Shown here: positions 41,713-51,051 of the stretch, in pieces
How positions within the stretch are numbered: position 1 is the stretch's first letter
Layout of the letters: each line of letters opens with the position of its first letter
Origin: Pseudaminobacter soli (ex Zhang et al. 2022)
GTDB lineage: Bacteria; Pseudomonadota; Alphaproteobacteria; Rhizobiales; Rhizobiaceae
Assembly (NCBI RefSeq): GCF_014595955.1
Contig: NZ_JABVCF010000018.1
Span: forward strand, 31,271-95,270
DNA: 64,000 bases
Direction of reading: 5' to 3'
Notes under the pieces: model-generated
What the model was told of the DNA's origin: nothing
The model's input: only the letters and a program-made list of their open reading frames with translations
Databases searched by the model: none
Position numbers and translations under genes: made by a program

Positions 41713-43419
41713 TCAGGCGGGAGCCGGTTCCGCCGGAGCGGGCTCGGTCGATGCGTCCACGCCGGCCATGTCGCGGGCCGCGATATAGCCGAAGGTGAGC
41801 GCCGGGCCGAGGCTGGAGCCGCCGGCCGGATAGAGCCCCCGGGTCATCGAATTCATGTCGAGGCCGACGGCATAGAGGCCGCCGATCGGCGTCCTGTCCT
41901 TGCCGAGCACCCGTGCCCGCTCGTCGGTCCGCAGCCCGGCTACCGAGCTCAGATCGCCGGGGACCAGCGCGATGGCGTAGAAGGGCGGCTTGATGATCGG
42001 TGAGAGGCTCGGATTGGGCTTGTTCTCCTGATCGCCGCGATAGAGCGAATGCGCGTCGGCGCCGCGCTTGAACTCGGGATCTTCTCCCCTCGCAGCGCCG
42101 CGATTGAAGCTTGCGACGGTCGTCTCCAGCGTGGCCGGATCGACACCGATTTTCCTCGCCAGTTCGGCTATGGATGCCGCCTCGATCAGGTAGCCGTTGT
42201 CGACCCATTTACGGACCGGATAGGGGAACGGCCGCGCCAGGCCCATCCCGTACCGGCGCAGGAAGGCCCGGTCGGCGATCATGTGCACCCTGGCCAGCCC
42301 CCGCTGCTGCATGGTCATGACGAAGGTCTGGTAGGAATCGGCCTCGTTGACGAAACGCTTGCCCGTCCCGTCGACGGCGATCGAGCCGGGCATGTAGCGG
42401 TCGATCATGATGTGCGGAAAGCGCTTCAGCTTGCCGTCACGATCCCTGACCATCGAGACCGGCGTGAAGATGCCATTGGCTGGGTTCGTCCTGACCAGTT
42501 CGCCGCCCGCCTCGGCCCCAAGTCTGACGCCATCGCCGACATTGCCCTCGGGCTGCATCGAAACGTGGTGTTCAGCGAGCGGCATGAACTCCTTGCGCAT
42601 CTCGGCATTTGCGCCGAAGCCGCCGCTGGCCAGCACCACGCCCCGGTGCGCGGTGACCGTGACCTCCTTGCCCTCCCTGGTCACGACGAGGCCCGTCGCT
42701 CGGCCGTTCTCCATCACGATGCGCCGCGCCGCCGTATCGGACCAAAGCGTCACACCCGCATCAAGCGCGGATTTGAGCAGCCGGCCGGCCAGCGCATTGC
42801 CGCTGGTGAGCCGGGTGCCCCTGCCGTAGCGGGCCTTCTGCAACGCGTAGTTGGTCACCATCCGCGTCGTATGGACGAATCCCTTGGCGCTGCGGAACGC
42901 CTTGCGCAGCGGTATGATGTCGGCGCCCGCGACCTGCATGCTGTCGAAGACGGTGAATTCCTTGAGGGGCCGCCGAAGCTGATTCAGGCGATCGCCGAGG
43001 CGACTGCCGTCATATTCCTTGGCCAGGACGCCGCGATGGCTCGAAGCGCCGGGGTTCCAGGGCAAGTAGTCTGGGGTCCCCACAGCGACGAAATCCAGCT
43101 CGGTATTGTCTTCCATGTAGCGCAGCATCGCCGGCGCGTTATCGAGATAGGCCTCGATCTTGGCGGCCTCGTAGTGGTTGCCGAGGGTGGCCCGCAGGTA
43201 TTCGATCGCCTGCGCGCGGCTGTCCTGCTTTCCGGCCGCCTTTATATGGTGGTTGTTCGGAATCCAGGCGACGCCGCCCGAATAGGCGGTGGTGCCACCA
43301 AAGAATTCGGTCTTTTCGACCACGAGCGTCCTGAGGCCATGCTTGGCGGCGACGACCGCGGCACTCATGCCGCTTGCGCCGGAGCCGACCACCACCACGT
43401 CGAATTCCGTCAATGCCAA
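41713..43419 (-). CDS. FAD-dependent oxidoreductase, 3-ketosteroid delta-1-dehydrogenase-like
   Basis: 568 residues. The FAD fold is VVVVGSGASGMSAAVVAA at the N-terminus, followed by GGTTAYSGG. The C-terminal GLYAVGLDMNSMTRGLYPAG and SLGPALTFGYIAARD match the KstD/fumarate-reductase flavoprotein family. KstD members put a double bond beside a ring ketone in steroids; others act on cyclic ketones. It is divergent from a P450-thiolase pair, fitting a ring-oxidation step. The steroid assignment is not proven; the rest of a canonical steroid-degradation set is absent here. Confidence 0.88.
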   Translation of the reverse strand: MALTEFDVVVVGSGASGMSAAVVAAKHGLRTLVVEKTEFFGGTTAYSGGVAWIPNNHHIKAAGKQDSRAQAIEYLRATLGNHYEAAKIEAYLDNAPAMLRYMEDNTELDFVAVGTPDYLPWNPGASSHRGVLAKEYDGSRLGDRLNQLRRPLKEFTVFDSMQVAGADIIPLRKAFRSAKGFVHTTRMVTNYALQKARYGRGTRLTSGNALAGRLLKSALDAGVTLWSDTAARRIVMENGRATGLVVTREGKEVTVTAHRGVVLASGGFGANAEMRKEFMPLAEHHVSMQPEGNVGDGVRLGAEAGGELVRTNPANGIFTPVSMVRDRDGKLKRFPHIMIDRYMPGSIAVDGTGKRFVNEADSYQTFVMTMQQRGLARVHMIADRAFLRRYGMGLARPFPYPVRKWVDNGYLIEAASIAELARKIGVDPATLETTVASFNRGAARGEDPEFKRGADAHSLYRGDQENKPNPSLSPIIKPPFYAIALVPGDLSSVAGLRTDERARVLGKDRTPIGGLYAVGLDMNSMTRGLYPAGGSSLGPALTFGYIAARDMAGVDASTEPAPAEPAPA

Positions 43420-43487
43420 ATCTCCCGTCGAAGCCGCTCATGCGCGGCACGGCCGCCCGTCTGGATATCCCGGATATCGTGGCCCGG

Positions 43488-43509
43488 CTGTCCCACGCCA
43501 TGGGGGCGG
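43488..43509. promoter_or_regulatory. Island operator, copy 16
   Basis: Left arm CTGTCCCAC, 4-nt spacer, right arm TGGGGGCGG. It lies between the divergent flavoprotein and P450 genes, 49 nt before the P450. Confidence 0.5.
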
Positions 43510-43558
43510 TTGGCATCTCCTGCCTGGGCGATCATGCGACGTTCAAGGAGGTAGGATC

Positions 43559-44788
43559 ATGTCGGCAGTTGCAGAACCGCACCGCGTGCCGTCGCGCTCG
43601 TCGCTTCCCGTGCCGCCGGATCTCGATATCGATCCCTACTCCAACGAGGTCCTTTCCAATCCCTATCCCTTCTTCGACCGCATGCGCGAAACGGCGGCGA
43701 TCGTGCGGCTCAGCCGCTATGGCGTCTATGTGACCGGGCGCTACGAGGAAACCAAGATCATCCTCAACGATCACGACCGCTTCACGGCCAGCGCCGGCAT
43801 CGGCATCGCCGACATCCGCAAGCCCGGGAAATTCCGCATTCCCAATCGGCTGCTGGAGAACGACCCGCCGGGTCACACCGCGATCCGCGGCACGCTGACG
43901 AAGATCCTGTCGCCGATCGTCATCCGCCGCTGGCGCGAGCACTTTGAGGCGGAAGCCGCCGTCTTCGCCGACCGCATCATCGAGATGAAGGACGTGAACG
44001 GCGTCGACGACGTCGCCGAAGCCTATGTGCTCAAGGTTTTTCCTGGCGTCGTAGGCGTCGACCTGCCGCGCACCGAGGCGCTGGCGATCGGCGAGATGAG
44101 CTTCAACCAGGCCGGCCCTGAGAACGAGCTCCACGTCGCCGCCGTCAGGCGCGCCGAGCCTTACCTCGACTGGTATGAGCGAAGCGTGCAGCGCGAGGCA
44201 ATGCTGCCGGGCTCGATCGGCGAGATGCTGTTCGAGGCCGAAGATCGCGGCGAGTTCGAGCCAGGCATCGCCTCCAACATCTGCCGTGCATTCGTACGCG
44301 GTGGCATGGACACCACCGTCGCCGGTATCGGCTTCGCGCTTCTGCAACTTGCCCGCGATCCGGATCAGTGGGCAATCCTGAGAGCCGATCCCAGCAAGGC
44401 GCGCGGTGCCTTCGAGGAAGCGATCCGCCACGAATCGCCGTCTTATGTGAACTATCGCACTACTACGCGCGCCACCGAGCTCAGTGGTTTCGCGCTGGAG
44501 GCCGACACCAAGATCGGCATCTTCTCCGGCGCGGCCAACCGTGATCCGCGCTTCTGGGACAATCCGACCAAATACGACATCACCCGCGACACGGCCGGCA
44601 TCCACATGGCCTTCGGCTTCGGCACGCACAGCTGTATCGGGCAGATGATCGCGCGGCTCGAGGCCGAATGCCTGCTGCGGGCGCTCGCGATGCGGGCGAA
44701 GTCGATCCGCCTGATGGGCGAGCCGCGCTACAGGCTGATCAACCAGCTTCACACTCTGGACACGCTGCCGCTGCGCATCGAGGCGTGA
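43559..44788 (+). CDS. Cytochrome P450, CYP199-like, copy H
   Basis: The start MSAVAEPHRVPSR follows AAGGAGG at ideal spacing, giving 409 residues. Helix I is VRGGMDTTVAGIGF, ExxR is EEAIR and the haem loop is MAFGFGTHSCIG. NQAGPENELHVAAVRRAEPY fits the CYP199-like set. It is followed 42 nt later by a thiolase-like gene, so oxidation and carbon-chain shortening may be linked. Confidence 0.93.
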   Translation: MSAVAEPHRVPSRSSLPVPPDLDIDPYSNEVLSNPYPFFDRMRETAAIVRLSRYGVYVTGRYEETKIILNDHDRFTASAGIGIADIRKPGKFRIPNRLLENDPPGHTAIRGTLTKILSPIVIRRWREHFEAEAAVFADRIIEMKDVNGVDDVAEAYVLKVFPGVVGVDLPRTEALAIGEMSFNQAGPENELHVAAVRRAEPYLDWYERSVQREAMLPGSIGEMLFEAEDRGEFEPGIASNICRAFVRGGMDTTVAGIGFALLQLARDPDQWAILRADPSKARGAFEEAIRHESPSYVNYRTTTRATELSGFALEADTKIGIFSGAANRDPRFWDNPTKYDITRDTAGIHMAFGFGTHSCIGQMIARLEAECLLRALAMRAKSIRLMGEPRYRLINQLHTLDTLPLRIEA

Positions 44789-44830
44789 GGCGGCTTCCAA
44801 AACGACGCCTTTCAGACACGGAGATATGGA

Positions 44831-46000
44831 ATGCCCAAGGGACAGATCGTCGGGTGGGCGCATTCGCCCTTCGGAAAGCTAGACGCTGCCGACACCGAGG
44901 AACTCATGGCATTGGTCGTCGCGCCTGCCCTCGACCACGCCGGCATTGGTCCGCAGGACATCGACGGCATCTTCGTCGGCGTGATGAACAACGGCTTCTC
45001 CAAACAGGATTTCCAGGGTGGGCTGGTCGCGATGGGCAATCAGGCGCTGGCTTATGCGCCGGCGGTGCGGCTGGAGAATGCCTGCGCTACCGGCTCGGCG
45101 GCGATCTATGCCGCGCTCGACTTCATCGAGTCCGGGCGCGGCCGCATCGCGGTAGTCGTCGGCGTGGAGAAGATGACCGCAATGCCGACGGCGCAGGTCG
45201 GCGACGTTCTGCTCGGCGCCAGCTACCGCAAGGAGGAAGCCGATATCGACGGCGGTTTCGCAGGATTGTTCGGCCGCATTGCCCAGGCCTATTTCCAGCG
45301 TTATGGCGACCGCTCCGAAGAACTCGCCATGATCGCCGCCAAGAACCACGCCAATGGCGTCGCCAACCCCTATGCGCATATGCGCAAGGATTTCGGCTTC
45401 GACTTCTGCAACGCCGTCTCGGACAAGAACCCCTACGTGGCCGCCCCGCTGCGGCGCACCGACTGCTCGCTGATCTCGGACGGTGCGGCGGCGCTGGTGC
45501 TGGCCGACGAGGAGACCGCGGCAGGCATGAAGCGCGCCATCGCTTTCCGTGCCAGAAGCCATGTCAACGACATCATGGCCCTGAGCCGGCGCGACGTGCT
45601 CGCCTTCGAAGGAGCGCGGCGCGCCTGGGCGAGCGCGCTCGAGACTGCCGGAGCCACCCTGGATGATCTCTCCCTGGTCGAGACGCACGACTGCTTCACC
45701 ATCGCCGAGCTAATCGAATACGAGGCAATGGGGCTGGCCAGACCCGGAGAAGGCCACAAGGTTGTCCGCGAGGGCACCGCGCTGAAGAACGGCAAGCTGC
45801 CGGTGAACCCCTCGGGCGGCCTGAAGGCAAAGGGCCATCCGATCGGCGCCACCGGCGTCTCCATGCACGCGATTGCCGCCATGCAACTGACCGGCGAGGC
45901 CGGCGAAATGCAGGTTCCCGGCGCCTCGCTCGCCGGCGTCTTCAACATGGGCGGGGTGGCCGTCGCCAACTACGTCTCGGTTCTGGAACGGGTGAAGTAG
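44831..46000 (+). CDS. Thiolase-like enzyme (acetyl-CoA acetyltransferase / SCP-x type)
   Basis: 389 residues of the thiolase fold. The nucleophilic cysteine is in ENACATGSAA near 90-99, with HDCF and GHPIGATG holding the two later catalytic elements. The GSAAI... and PSGGLKAKGHPIG spacing resemble the lipid-transfer/SCP2 thiolases that cleave branched or cyclic beta-ketoacyl-CoAs. It is co-directional with the P450 upstream and needs CoA esters made by the CoA ligase or CoA-transferase. Confidence 0.9.
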   Translation: MPKGQIVGWAHSPFGKLDAADTEELMALVVAPALDHAGIGPQDIDGIFVGVMNNGFSKQDFQGGLVAMGNQALAYAPAVRLENACATGSAAIYAALDFIESGRGRIAVVVGVEKMTAMPTAQVGDVLLGASYRKEEADIDGGFAGLFGRIAQAYFQRYGDRSEELAMIAAKNHANGVANPYAHMRKDFGFDFCNAVSDKNPYVAAPLRRTDCSLISDGAAALVLADEETAAGMKRAIAFRARSHVNDIMALSRRDVLAFEGARRAWASALETAGATLDDLSLVETHDCFTIAELIEYEAMGLARPGEGHKVVREGTALKNGKLPVNPSGGLKAKGHPIGATGVSMHAIAAMQLTGEAGEMQVPGASLAGVFNMGGVAVANYVSVLERVK

Positions 46001-46028
46001 CGCCAGATAACTCCTCGGCCGAGCCTTT

Positions 46029-46053
46029 GCGCGTGGGCATGGAGCCCACGCGC
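46029..46053. terminator. Perfect hairpin between convergent genes
   Basis: GCGCGTGGGC and GCCCACGCGC pair without mismatch around ATGGA, between the thiolase stop and the MFS stop. It probably serves both directions. Confidence 0.6.
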
Positions 46054-46059
46054 TGCCGC

Positions 46060-47301
46060 TCAGCGGCTCCGGAGCTCTTGCGGCATGGCGCGCAGTAGCA
46101 GGAAGCCGAGCACGAGAAGCAGCGCCGCTGCCGCAAGGAACACCGGCGATGTGCCGTGCCGGTCGATGACGAGGCCCGCCAGGTAGACGCCGACGGCCTG
46201 CGCGAGGAAGTAGAAGCTGGCGAAGAGCGCCACCGCCGAGCCGCGGGCATCCGGAGCCATCTGCGTGGCCAGCGTCTGCAGCGTGTTGTGCAACATGTAG
46301 AAGCCGAGGCCCATGATGGCTATTGCCGGAAGATAGGCTTCGGGAACCGGAGTGATAGCGACGGCCGCATAGGTCGTGGCCACCAGCACGGTGCCCCAGA
46401 ACGATAGCCGGGCAGGGCCGAGCCATCCGATCAGCCGCCGCGAGAACAGGACGTAGACCAATCCCCCGGCGCAGTAGATGGCAAGGTAGAGGCCGACCGA
46501 CGCATAGTCGAAGCCGAAACGGTAGCGCAGGCTGGCGCCGACATAGGTGAAGGCGCCGAACATGGCAAAGGATTCGATCGTGACCATGGCCAGCACGAAG
46601 CGGACGACCGGCCGGCGGATCAGCCCGGCGAATGTGGCGAAGCTCTTGCGCAGGCTGGCATCCGCTGCCTGCCTTGTGCGCGTGAGCGCCGGATTTCGAA
46701 TTACCTCGAACAGCATGCCGGCGATGGCGAGCACGTAGATCGCCGCTATCGGCAGGAAGGCCGAGCGCCAGCCGAAATACTCGCCGAGCACGCCGCCGCC
46801 GATCTGGCCCGCCAGCAGACCCAGGATCTGCGCCGACATGAAGCGGGCGAGCACCTGCTGCCTTTCATCACTAGGCACAACGTCGCCGACCCAGGCGATG
46901 GAAAGCGGGACGATTGCAGCGGCCATCATGCCGGATAGCAGGCGGGCGGCCGCGAGTCCCGGGAGCGTCCCCGAAAAAGCGCAGGCAAGCGTCGCCAGGG
47001 CGGAGCCAACGCAGGCGAGCAGGATGACGAAGTACTTGCCGTACCGATCGCCGAGCGGCCCGAAGATGAGCTGGAACAGGCCGTAGGAGAAGGCATAGGC
47101 GGTCGCCACGAAGGCGGCCGCGCCGATTGTGACGGCGAACTCATGCGCGATCTGCGGCAGGATCGCGTCCATGATGCGCGTCGTGGCGGCGCCGGAGAAG
47201 GAGGCGACGGCAAGGAAGAACAGCGCGCGGGAGACACCCGCCGCCGCAGGCGCCGGTTGATCGAAATCCAGGCGGCGTGACAGTTCCGACGATGTGGCCA
47301 A
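46060..47301 (-). CDS. MFS transporter
   Basis: A membrane protein of 413 residues with about twelve hydrophobic segments. The motif A region is FGPLGDRYGKYFVIL near the loop after segment 2. The start is uncertain: I choose TTG at 47301 because GGGAGCGG precedes it, but a TTG at 47334 is also in frame. It is divergent from a NIPSNAP-glutathione transferase operon across an operator copy at 47411-47431. The substrate is unknown. Confidence 0.88.
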   Translation of the reverse strand: MATSSELSRRLDFDQPAPAAAGVSRALFFLAVASFSGAATTRIMDAILPQIAHEFAVTIGAAAFVATAYAFSYGLFQLIFGPLGDRYGKYFVILLACVGSALATLACAFSGTLPGLAAARLLSGMMAAAIVPLSIAWVGDVVPSDERQQVLARFMSAQILGLLAGQIGGGVLGEYFGWRSAFLPIAAIYVLAIAGMLFEVIRNPALTRTRQAADASLRKSFATFAGLIRRPVVRFVLAMVTIESFAMFGAFTYVGASLRYRFGFDYASVGLYLAIYCAGGLVYVLFSRRLIGWLGPARLSFWGTVLVATTYAAVAITPVPEAYLPAIAIMGLGFYMLHNTLQTLATQMAPDARGSAVALFASFYFLAQAVGVYLAGLVIDRHGTSPVFLAAAALLLVLGFLLLRAMPQELRSR

Positions 47302-47410
47302 AGAATCCGCTCCCGGGAAGCAGCCGGCCGGCAAGAGGTGCCCAGGCTGCGAGTCCCAGCTTAACCTTGCCTTCCGGCTGAGAAGTCCCTCGCATCGGTG
47401 ACCTGTGCAG

Positions 47411-47431
47411 GTGTACCGGCCAAAGGGACAG
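47411..47431. promoter_or_regulatory. Island operator, copy 17
   Basis: Left arm GTGTACCGG, 3-nt spacer, right arm AAGGGACAG. It lies between divergent MFS and NIPSNAP genes, 67 nt before the latter. Confidence 0.5.
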
Positions 47432-47497
47432 ACTTCGGGGTCCCGTTGCCGCCGATGATGGCTTGGGTCCAGCGGCCTGAGAGGAGAAGGGGTTCGG

Positions 47498-48205
47498 ATG
47501 ATTTACGAGATGCGGCAGTATCTGATCGAGCGCGGGCGCATGGACGACAACCATGACCGCATGCGGAACCACACGCCGCGGCTTCTGGAGAAACACGGCG
47601 TGCGCGTCGTCGGCCGCTGGTCGGCCGTCGCCGGCCCGCGCATGCCGCTATTCTGCTACGTCATGGAATGGAAGGACTTCGCCGAGCGCGAAGCCTGCTG
47701 GGGCGCGTTCTATGCCGATCCCGAATGGCCGAGAATACGCGCCGCCACCAATGCCGGATCGGAGATGGTCGAGGAGAACCACCTCGTCTTCATGCGACCC
47801 AATCCCGCCTTCGTGCAGGACGATGCGGAACGCGACCAGCGGATCGGCGGCCTGCATCAGCTCGTCACGCAGAAGATCCTACCCGGCCAGAACGCGGCCG
47901 TCTCGGAGTTTCTCACATCGACCTATCTGCCGCGCATCACGGCCGCCGGCGCGAAGGCGATGGCCGTCTGCGACATGATCAGCGGGCCAGCCATGCCGGC
48001 GCTCGTCATGCTGTTCTCCTGGCCGGACGAGACGGCCTGGCGCCGGGGCTGGCGGGCCTTCGACAGCGATCCCGTCATGCTGGAGGCTTACCGGTCGCAG
48101 CGCGCCGCGCTCGGAACGACGCTGCTGGGCGGCTACGACTGCCTCCTGTTGGAGCCGGCACCATACGCGCTGCCCTTCGCCTCCTTCCGCACGACGCCGC
48201 GTTGA
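47498..48205 (+). CDS. NIPSNAP-family protein
   Basis: 235 residues with the opening MIYEMRQYLIERGRMDDNHDR and the mid-part FCYVMEWKDFAEREACWGAF. The second half begins GGLHQLVTQKILPGQ. It is the third NIPSNAP-type protein in the window and the fourth of the dimeric alpha-beta barrel kind. It starts the operon with the glutathione transferase gene 15 nt downstream. Confidence 0.88.
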   Translation: MIYEMRQYLIERGRMDDNHDRMRNHTPRLLEKHGVRVVGRWSAVAGPRMPLFCYVMEWKDFAEREACWGAFYADPEWPRIRAATNAGSEMVEENHLVFMRPNPAFVQDDAERDQRIGGLHQLVTQKILPGQNAAVSEFLTSTYLPRITAAGAKAMAVCDMISGPAMPALVMLFSWPDETAWRRGWRAFDSDPVMLEAYRSQRAALGTTLLGGYDCLLLEPAPYALPFASFRTTPR

Positions 48206-48219
48206 AAGGGAGGCGAGCG

Positions 48220-48936
48220 ATGATCGAGCTGTTCTATTCGTCGAGCCCGAACGTTTACAAGGTCATGATCGGGCTGGAAGAACTCGGCCTGCCCTACGAC
48301 CTCGTCTTCGTCGATCTCAGCAAGGGCGAGCAATTCGATCCGGCTAGGCTGGGAGGGGCGCCGACCGCCAAGGTGCCGGTCATTCGGGATCGCGCTCCGG
48401 GCGACGGCGAGGGGCCGGTGACGGTTTTCGAATCCGGAGCGATCCTGCAGTATCTGGCGGAAAAGACCCGGCGACTGCTGCCGGCCGACACGCGCGGCCG
48501 CAGCGAGACCATGCAGTGGCTGTTCTGGCAGATGGCAAATCTCGGCCCGATCGGTGGCCAGTTCTGGCACTTCCGCATGTTCGCGCCGCGCCTCGAGCCA
48601 GAAACGGACTTCACCTATCCGCAGCACCGTTACTCCCGCATGTTCGATGCACTCCGCGATGTCATGGATCGTCGGCTTGCAGAAATTGACTATCTGGCCG
48701 GCGCCTATTCGATCGCAGACATCGCCTGCTTCCCCTGGATAAAATACCTCGGCGCCGGGGAGGGCAGGCCGAACCTCGCACGGTGGCACGACGTCATCGC
48801 CGCCCGTCCGGCGGTCGCGGCAGCCTACAGGCGCAACACCGAATTCAAGACCGGCTACGAACGCAACGAGCGCGGCGGGGTCGCGTACCCTTTCGAGGAC
48901 TTGGCGAAGCACACGCTGGTGGGGGGGGCAGGATGA
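48220..48936 (+). CDS. Glutathione S-transferase family protein
   Basis: 238 residues. The N-terminal thioredoxin-like domain (MIELFYSSSPNVYKVMIGLE) has SSSPN at the glutathione site and the conserved VPVI cis-proline and FESGAIL segment. The C-terminal helical domain contains the family's N-capping region (IADIACFPWIKYLG). It probably conjugates or reduces an electrophile, such as a quinone or epoxide made in the pathway, or isomerises a maleyl product. It is the second gene of a NIPSNAP-GST operon. Confidence 0.92.
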   Translation: MIELFYSSSPNVYKVMIGLEELGLPYDLVFVDLSKGEQFDPARLGGAPTAKVPVIRDRAPGDGEGPVTVFESGAILQYLAEKTRRLLPADTRGRSETMQWLFWQMANLGPIGGQFWHFRMFAPRLEPETDFTYPQHRYSRMFDALRDVMDRRLAEIDYLAGAYSIADIACFPWIKYLGAGEGRPNLARWHDVIAARPAVAAAYRRNTEFKTGYERNERGGVAYPFEDLAKHTLVGGAG

Positions 48937-48945
48937 TACGGCGGA

Positions 48946-49455
48946 TCATTCAGCCGCGAGTTTTGTCGCCGACGGACCTTCTTTGACCCGGGCGAGCAGC
49001 GCCTGGGCCCGTGGGTTTTCCTGCAGCAGTTCGTTCGTGCGTCGCACCACCACCCAGCCCTGCGCGCGTCGTTCGAACTCCCAACGTGAGGCGATCAGGC
49101 GGATCACGGGGAACTTGCCGTCGATCTGCTTATAGAGCGTGCCGTGATGCGTCGCCACCGCGCGGTCCCCGTCGATGACGAGATGCGGCATGGACGAGAC
49201 GTGACCAGACCCCGACGCCATCAGACCCTGATGGAACTCGCCATAGAAGGCCTGCTTCAGCCCTTCATGGCCTTCATAGACGCCGAGCCCGCCGATCTCG
49301 TAGACGCAGTCCTCGGCCCAGATTTCCTTGATCAGCTCCCAGTGGGTGGCATCCGCAGCCGGCCCATAGGCGCAGATGAGTTGCATGATCTCGATATAAT
49401 CCTCGACATAGTCGAGGCGCTCTTCCAGGGATTTTGTGGATTTCGGGCGAGGCAT
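48946..49455 (-). CDS. SnoaL-like (NTF2 superfamily) protein
   Basis: The start MPRPKSTKSLEERL lies after GAGGG, giving 169 residues. IMQLICAYGPAADATHWELI and IWAEDCVYEIGGLG are SnoaL-like. There is no signal peptide. It follows an SDR gene (19 nt gap) on the same strand and is convergent with the GST gene 9 nt away. The function is not predictable beyond binding or isomerising a small hydrophobic molecule. Confidence 0.85.
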   Translation of the reverse strand: MPRPKSTKSLEERLDYVEDYIEIMQLICAYGPAADATHWELIKEIWAEDCVYEIGGLGVYEGHEGLKQAFYGEFHQGLMASGSGHVSSMPHLVIDGDRAVATHHGTLYKQIDGKFPVIRLIASRWEFERRAQGWVVVRRTNELLQENPRAQALLARVKEGPSATKLAAE

Positions 49456-49474
49456 CGGACCCTCTGAGGTTTCT

Positions 49475-50287
49475 TCAGTTTTTCTTCGTCTCGTCGAAGC
49501 CCGGCCGGGGGACCGTCGCCAGCAACCCGGCGCTCCAGCCGCCGTCGACAAGAATCTCCTGGCCGCTGACATAGCTCGCGCGATCGCTGCCGAGGAAGCA
49601 GACCGCGTCGGCGATATCCTGCGGCAGGCCGATACGGCGCACGGGCACGACCGCCTCGCGTTTGGCCTTTACGGCGGGATCCTTGTAAATCACTTCTGAC
49701 ATCGGGGTCAGCACCATGGCGGGGCTGACGACATTGCTGCGGATGCCCTTCTCGCCCCATTCCAGCGCGAGATTCTTCGACAGCATCAATACGCCCGCCT
49801 TGCTCACGCTATAGGCGCCGCTGGTTGGCTGCGGATAGGTGCCGGACATGGAGGCAACATGCACGATGCTGCCGCCGCCATTCGCCATCATGCGGCGGCC
49901 GAAGATCTGCGAGCAGACGAAGAAGCCGGTGAGATTGACGCTGAGCACCGCATTCCAGTCGGCGAGCGAAAGCTCGGCCAGCGACCCGTTTCGAATAAGG
50001 GCGGCATTGTTCACGAGGAGCCTGCATGGACCATAGGCAGATACCGCCGTCTCGGCGGCCGCCTCGACGCTCGACGGATCGGCGATGTCGGCGCGCATCG
50101 CCAATGCCTCTCCGCCCTCCCGTCGGATCAGAGCAGCGCTTTCCTCGGCCTTGTCGCCATCGAGATCGAGGATAACTATCTTGGCGCCTACCTGGGCAAG
50201 GTTAGCCGCGATCGTCCGCCCTATGCCGCTGCCGGCGCCGGTGACTATGCAGGCGGAGCCAGTCAGGCCGAGCCAATCCTTGTTCAT
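49475..50287 (-). CDS. Short-chain dehydrogenase/reductase
   Basis: The start MNKDWLGLTGSACI is used, giving 270 residues. The cofactor loop is TGAGSGIG, NNAA is in place of NNAG, and the catalytic Y-x-x-x-K is in YSVSKAG. C-terminal YVSGQEILVDGG is typical. It lies between the VOC gene and a SnoaL gene on the same strand and has no operator of its own; it may be read from the VOC promoter (143 nt gap). Confidence 0.9.
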   Translation of the reverse strand: MNKDWLGLTGSACIVTGAGSGIGRTIAANLAQVGAKIVILDLDGDKAEESAALIRREGGEALAMRADIADPSSVEAAAETAVSAYGPCRLLVNNAALIRNGSLAELSLADWNAVLSVNLTGFFVCSQIFGRRMMANGGGSIVHVASMSGTYPQPTSGAYSVSKAGVLMLSKNLALEWGEKGIRSNVVSPAMVLTPMSEVIYKDPAVKAKREAVVPVRRIGLPQDIADAVCFLGSDRASYVSGQEILVDGGWSAGLLATVPRPGFDETKKN

Positions 50288-50430
50288 TCGGCATTCCAAG
50301 ATCTTAGTTGTTGGTTGGCAAGATGCGCCGGAGGGCCGAGCGCGGCCCGCGGGCATCAATCGTGGCAGGAGGCAGACGGCTCAAAGCATCCAAGGGCAGC
50401 ACCCCGGATGCTGAGAGATCTAAAGTTCTG

Positions 50431-51051
50431 TCAAGCGCCGTAGCGCTTGCGGACATCCTCGGCGAGCTTGATCAACTCCCCTGTCACGTCCTTCCCCTCG
50501 CGCTTGGCTCTTTCCTTCGTGCTGACCCACAATGAAAAGTCTTCCTCCGCAGTCTCGGTGTGGTTGTTCCAATCCTTGTCTAGCGGTGTCGTGATCTCCA
50601 GGCGCACGCCGTTGGGATCATGGAAGTAGATGCTGAAGATCAGGCCCTTGTGATCGGTCGGGCCAACCACATCGAGACCGTTAAGCTTCAGCCAATCGTA
50701 CCACTTCATGACATCCTCGCGCGAGGACACCTCAAGGGCGATGTGATTGAAGATGTCGTAGGCCGGATGCGTGGACTTCGCCGGCGCCGGCAGCCCGGGC
50801 GCCTCGAAGAAGGCGAAGGTAGAGCCGTCCTTCATCTTGAAGAAGATGTGGAAATAGGGAAAGGCGTCACCAGTCGACGGCACCTTGTCGTCGATCACCG
50901 TGCTGGCGATCTCCATGCCCATGATGCGGGTATAGAAATCGTGGGTGGCCGCGACGTCATGCGTGACCCAAGCGGCGTGGTTGAGCATCGTTGGTGTCAG
51001 CCCGGGATTGCGCGGAGTGGCCACGCGCGGCGCTTCCAACTGTTGGTCCAT
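50431..51051 (-). CDS. VOC (glyoxalase/extradiol dioxygenase superfamily) protein
   Basis: The start MDQQLEAPRVATP follows AGGAGA, giving 206 residues with two beta-alpha-beta-beta-beta motifs. Metal ligands are probably His about 25 (LNHAAWV), His in IFNHIALEV and Glu in VRLEITT, the His-His-Glu set of type I extradiol dioxygenases. It could cleave a catechol ring or act on a lactone or glyoxal. An operator copy lies 119 nt upstream and a MarR regulator is beyond it. Confidence 0.88.
   Translation of the reverse strand: MDQQLEAPRVATPRNPGLTPTMLNHAAWVTHDVAATHDFYTRIMGMEIASTVIDDKVPSTGDAFPYFHIFFKMKDGSTFAFFEAPGLPAPAKSTHPAYDIFNHIALEVSSREDVMKWYDWLKLNGLDVVGPTDHKGLIFSIYFHDPNGVRLEITTPLDKDWNNHTETAEEDFSLWVSTKERAKREGKDVTGELIKLAEDVRKRYGA

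Noticed and set aside
41713..43419. Calling this locus a steroid degradation cluster
   Set aside because: One KstD-like protein is not enough; ring-cleavage and side-chain genes typical of steroid catabolism are not present in the window.
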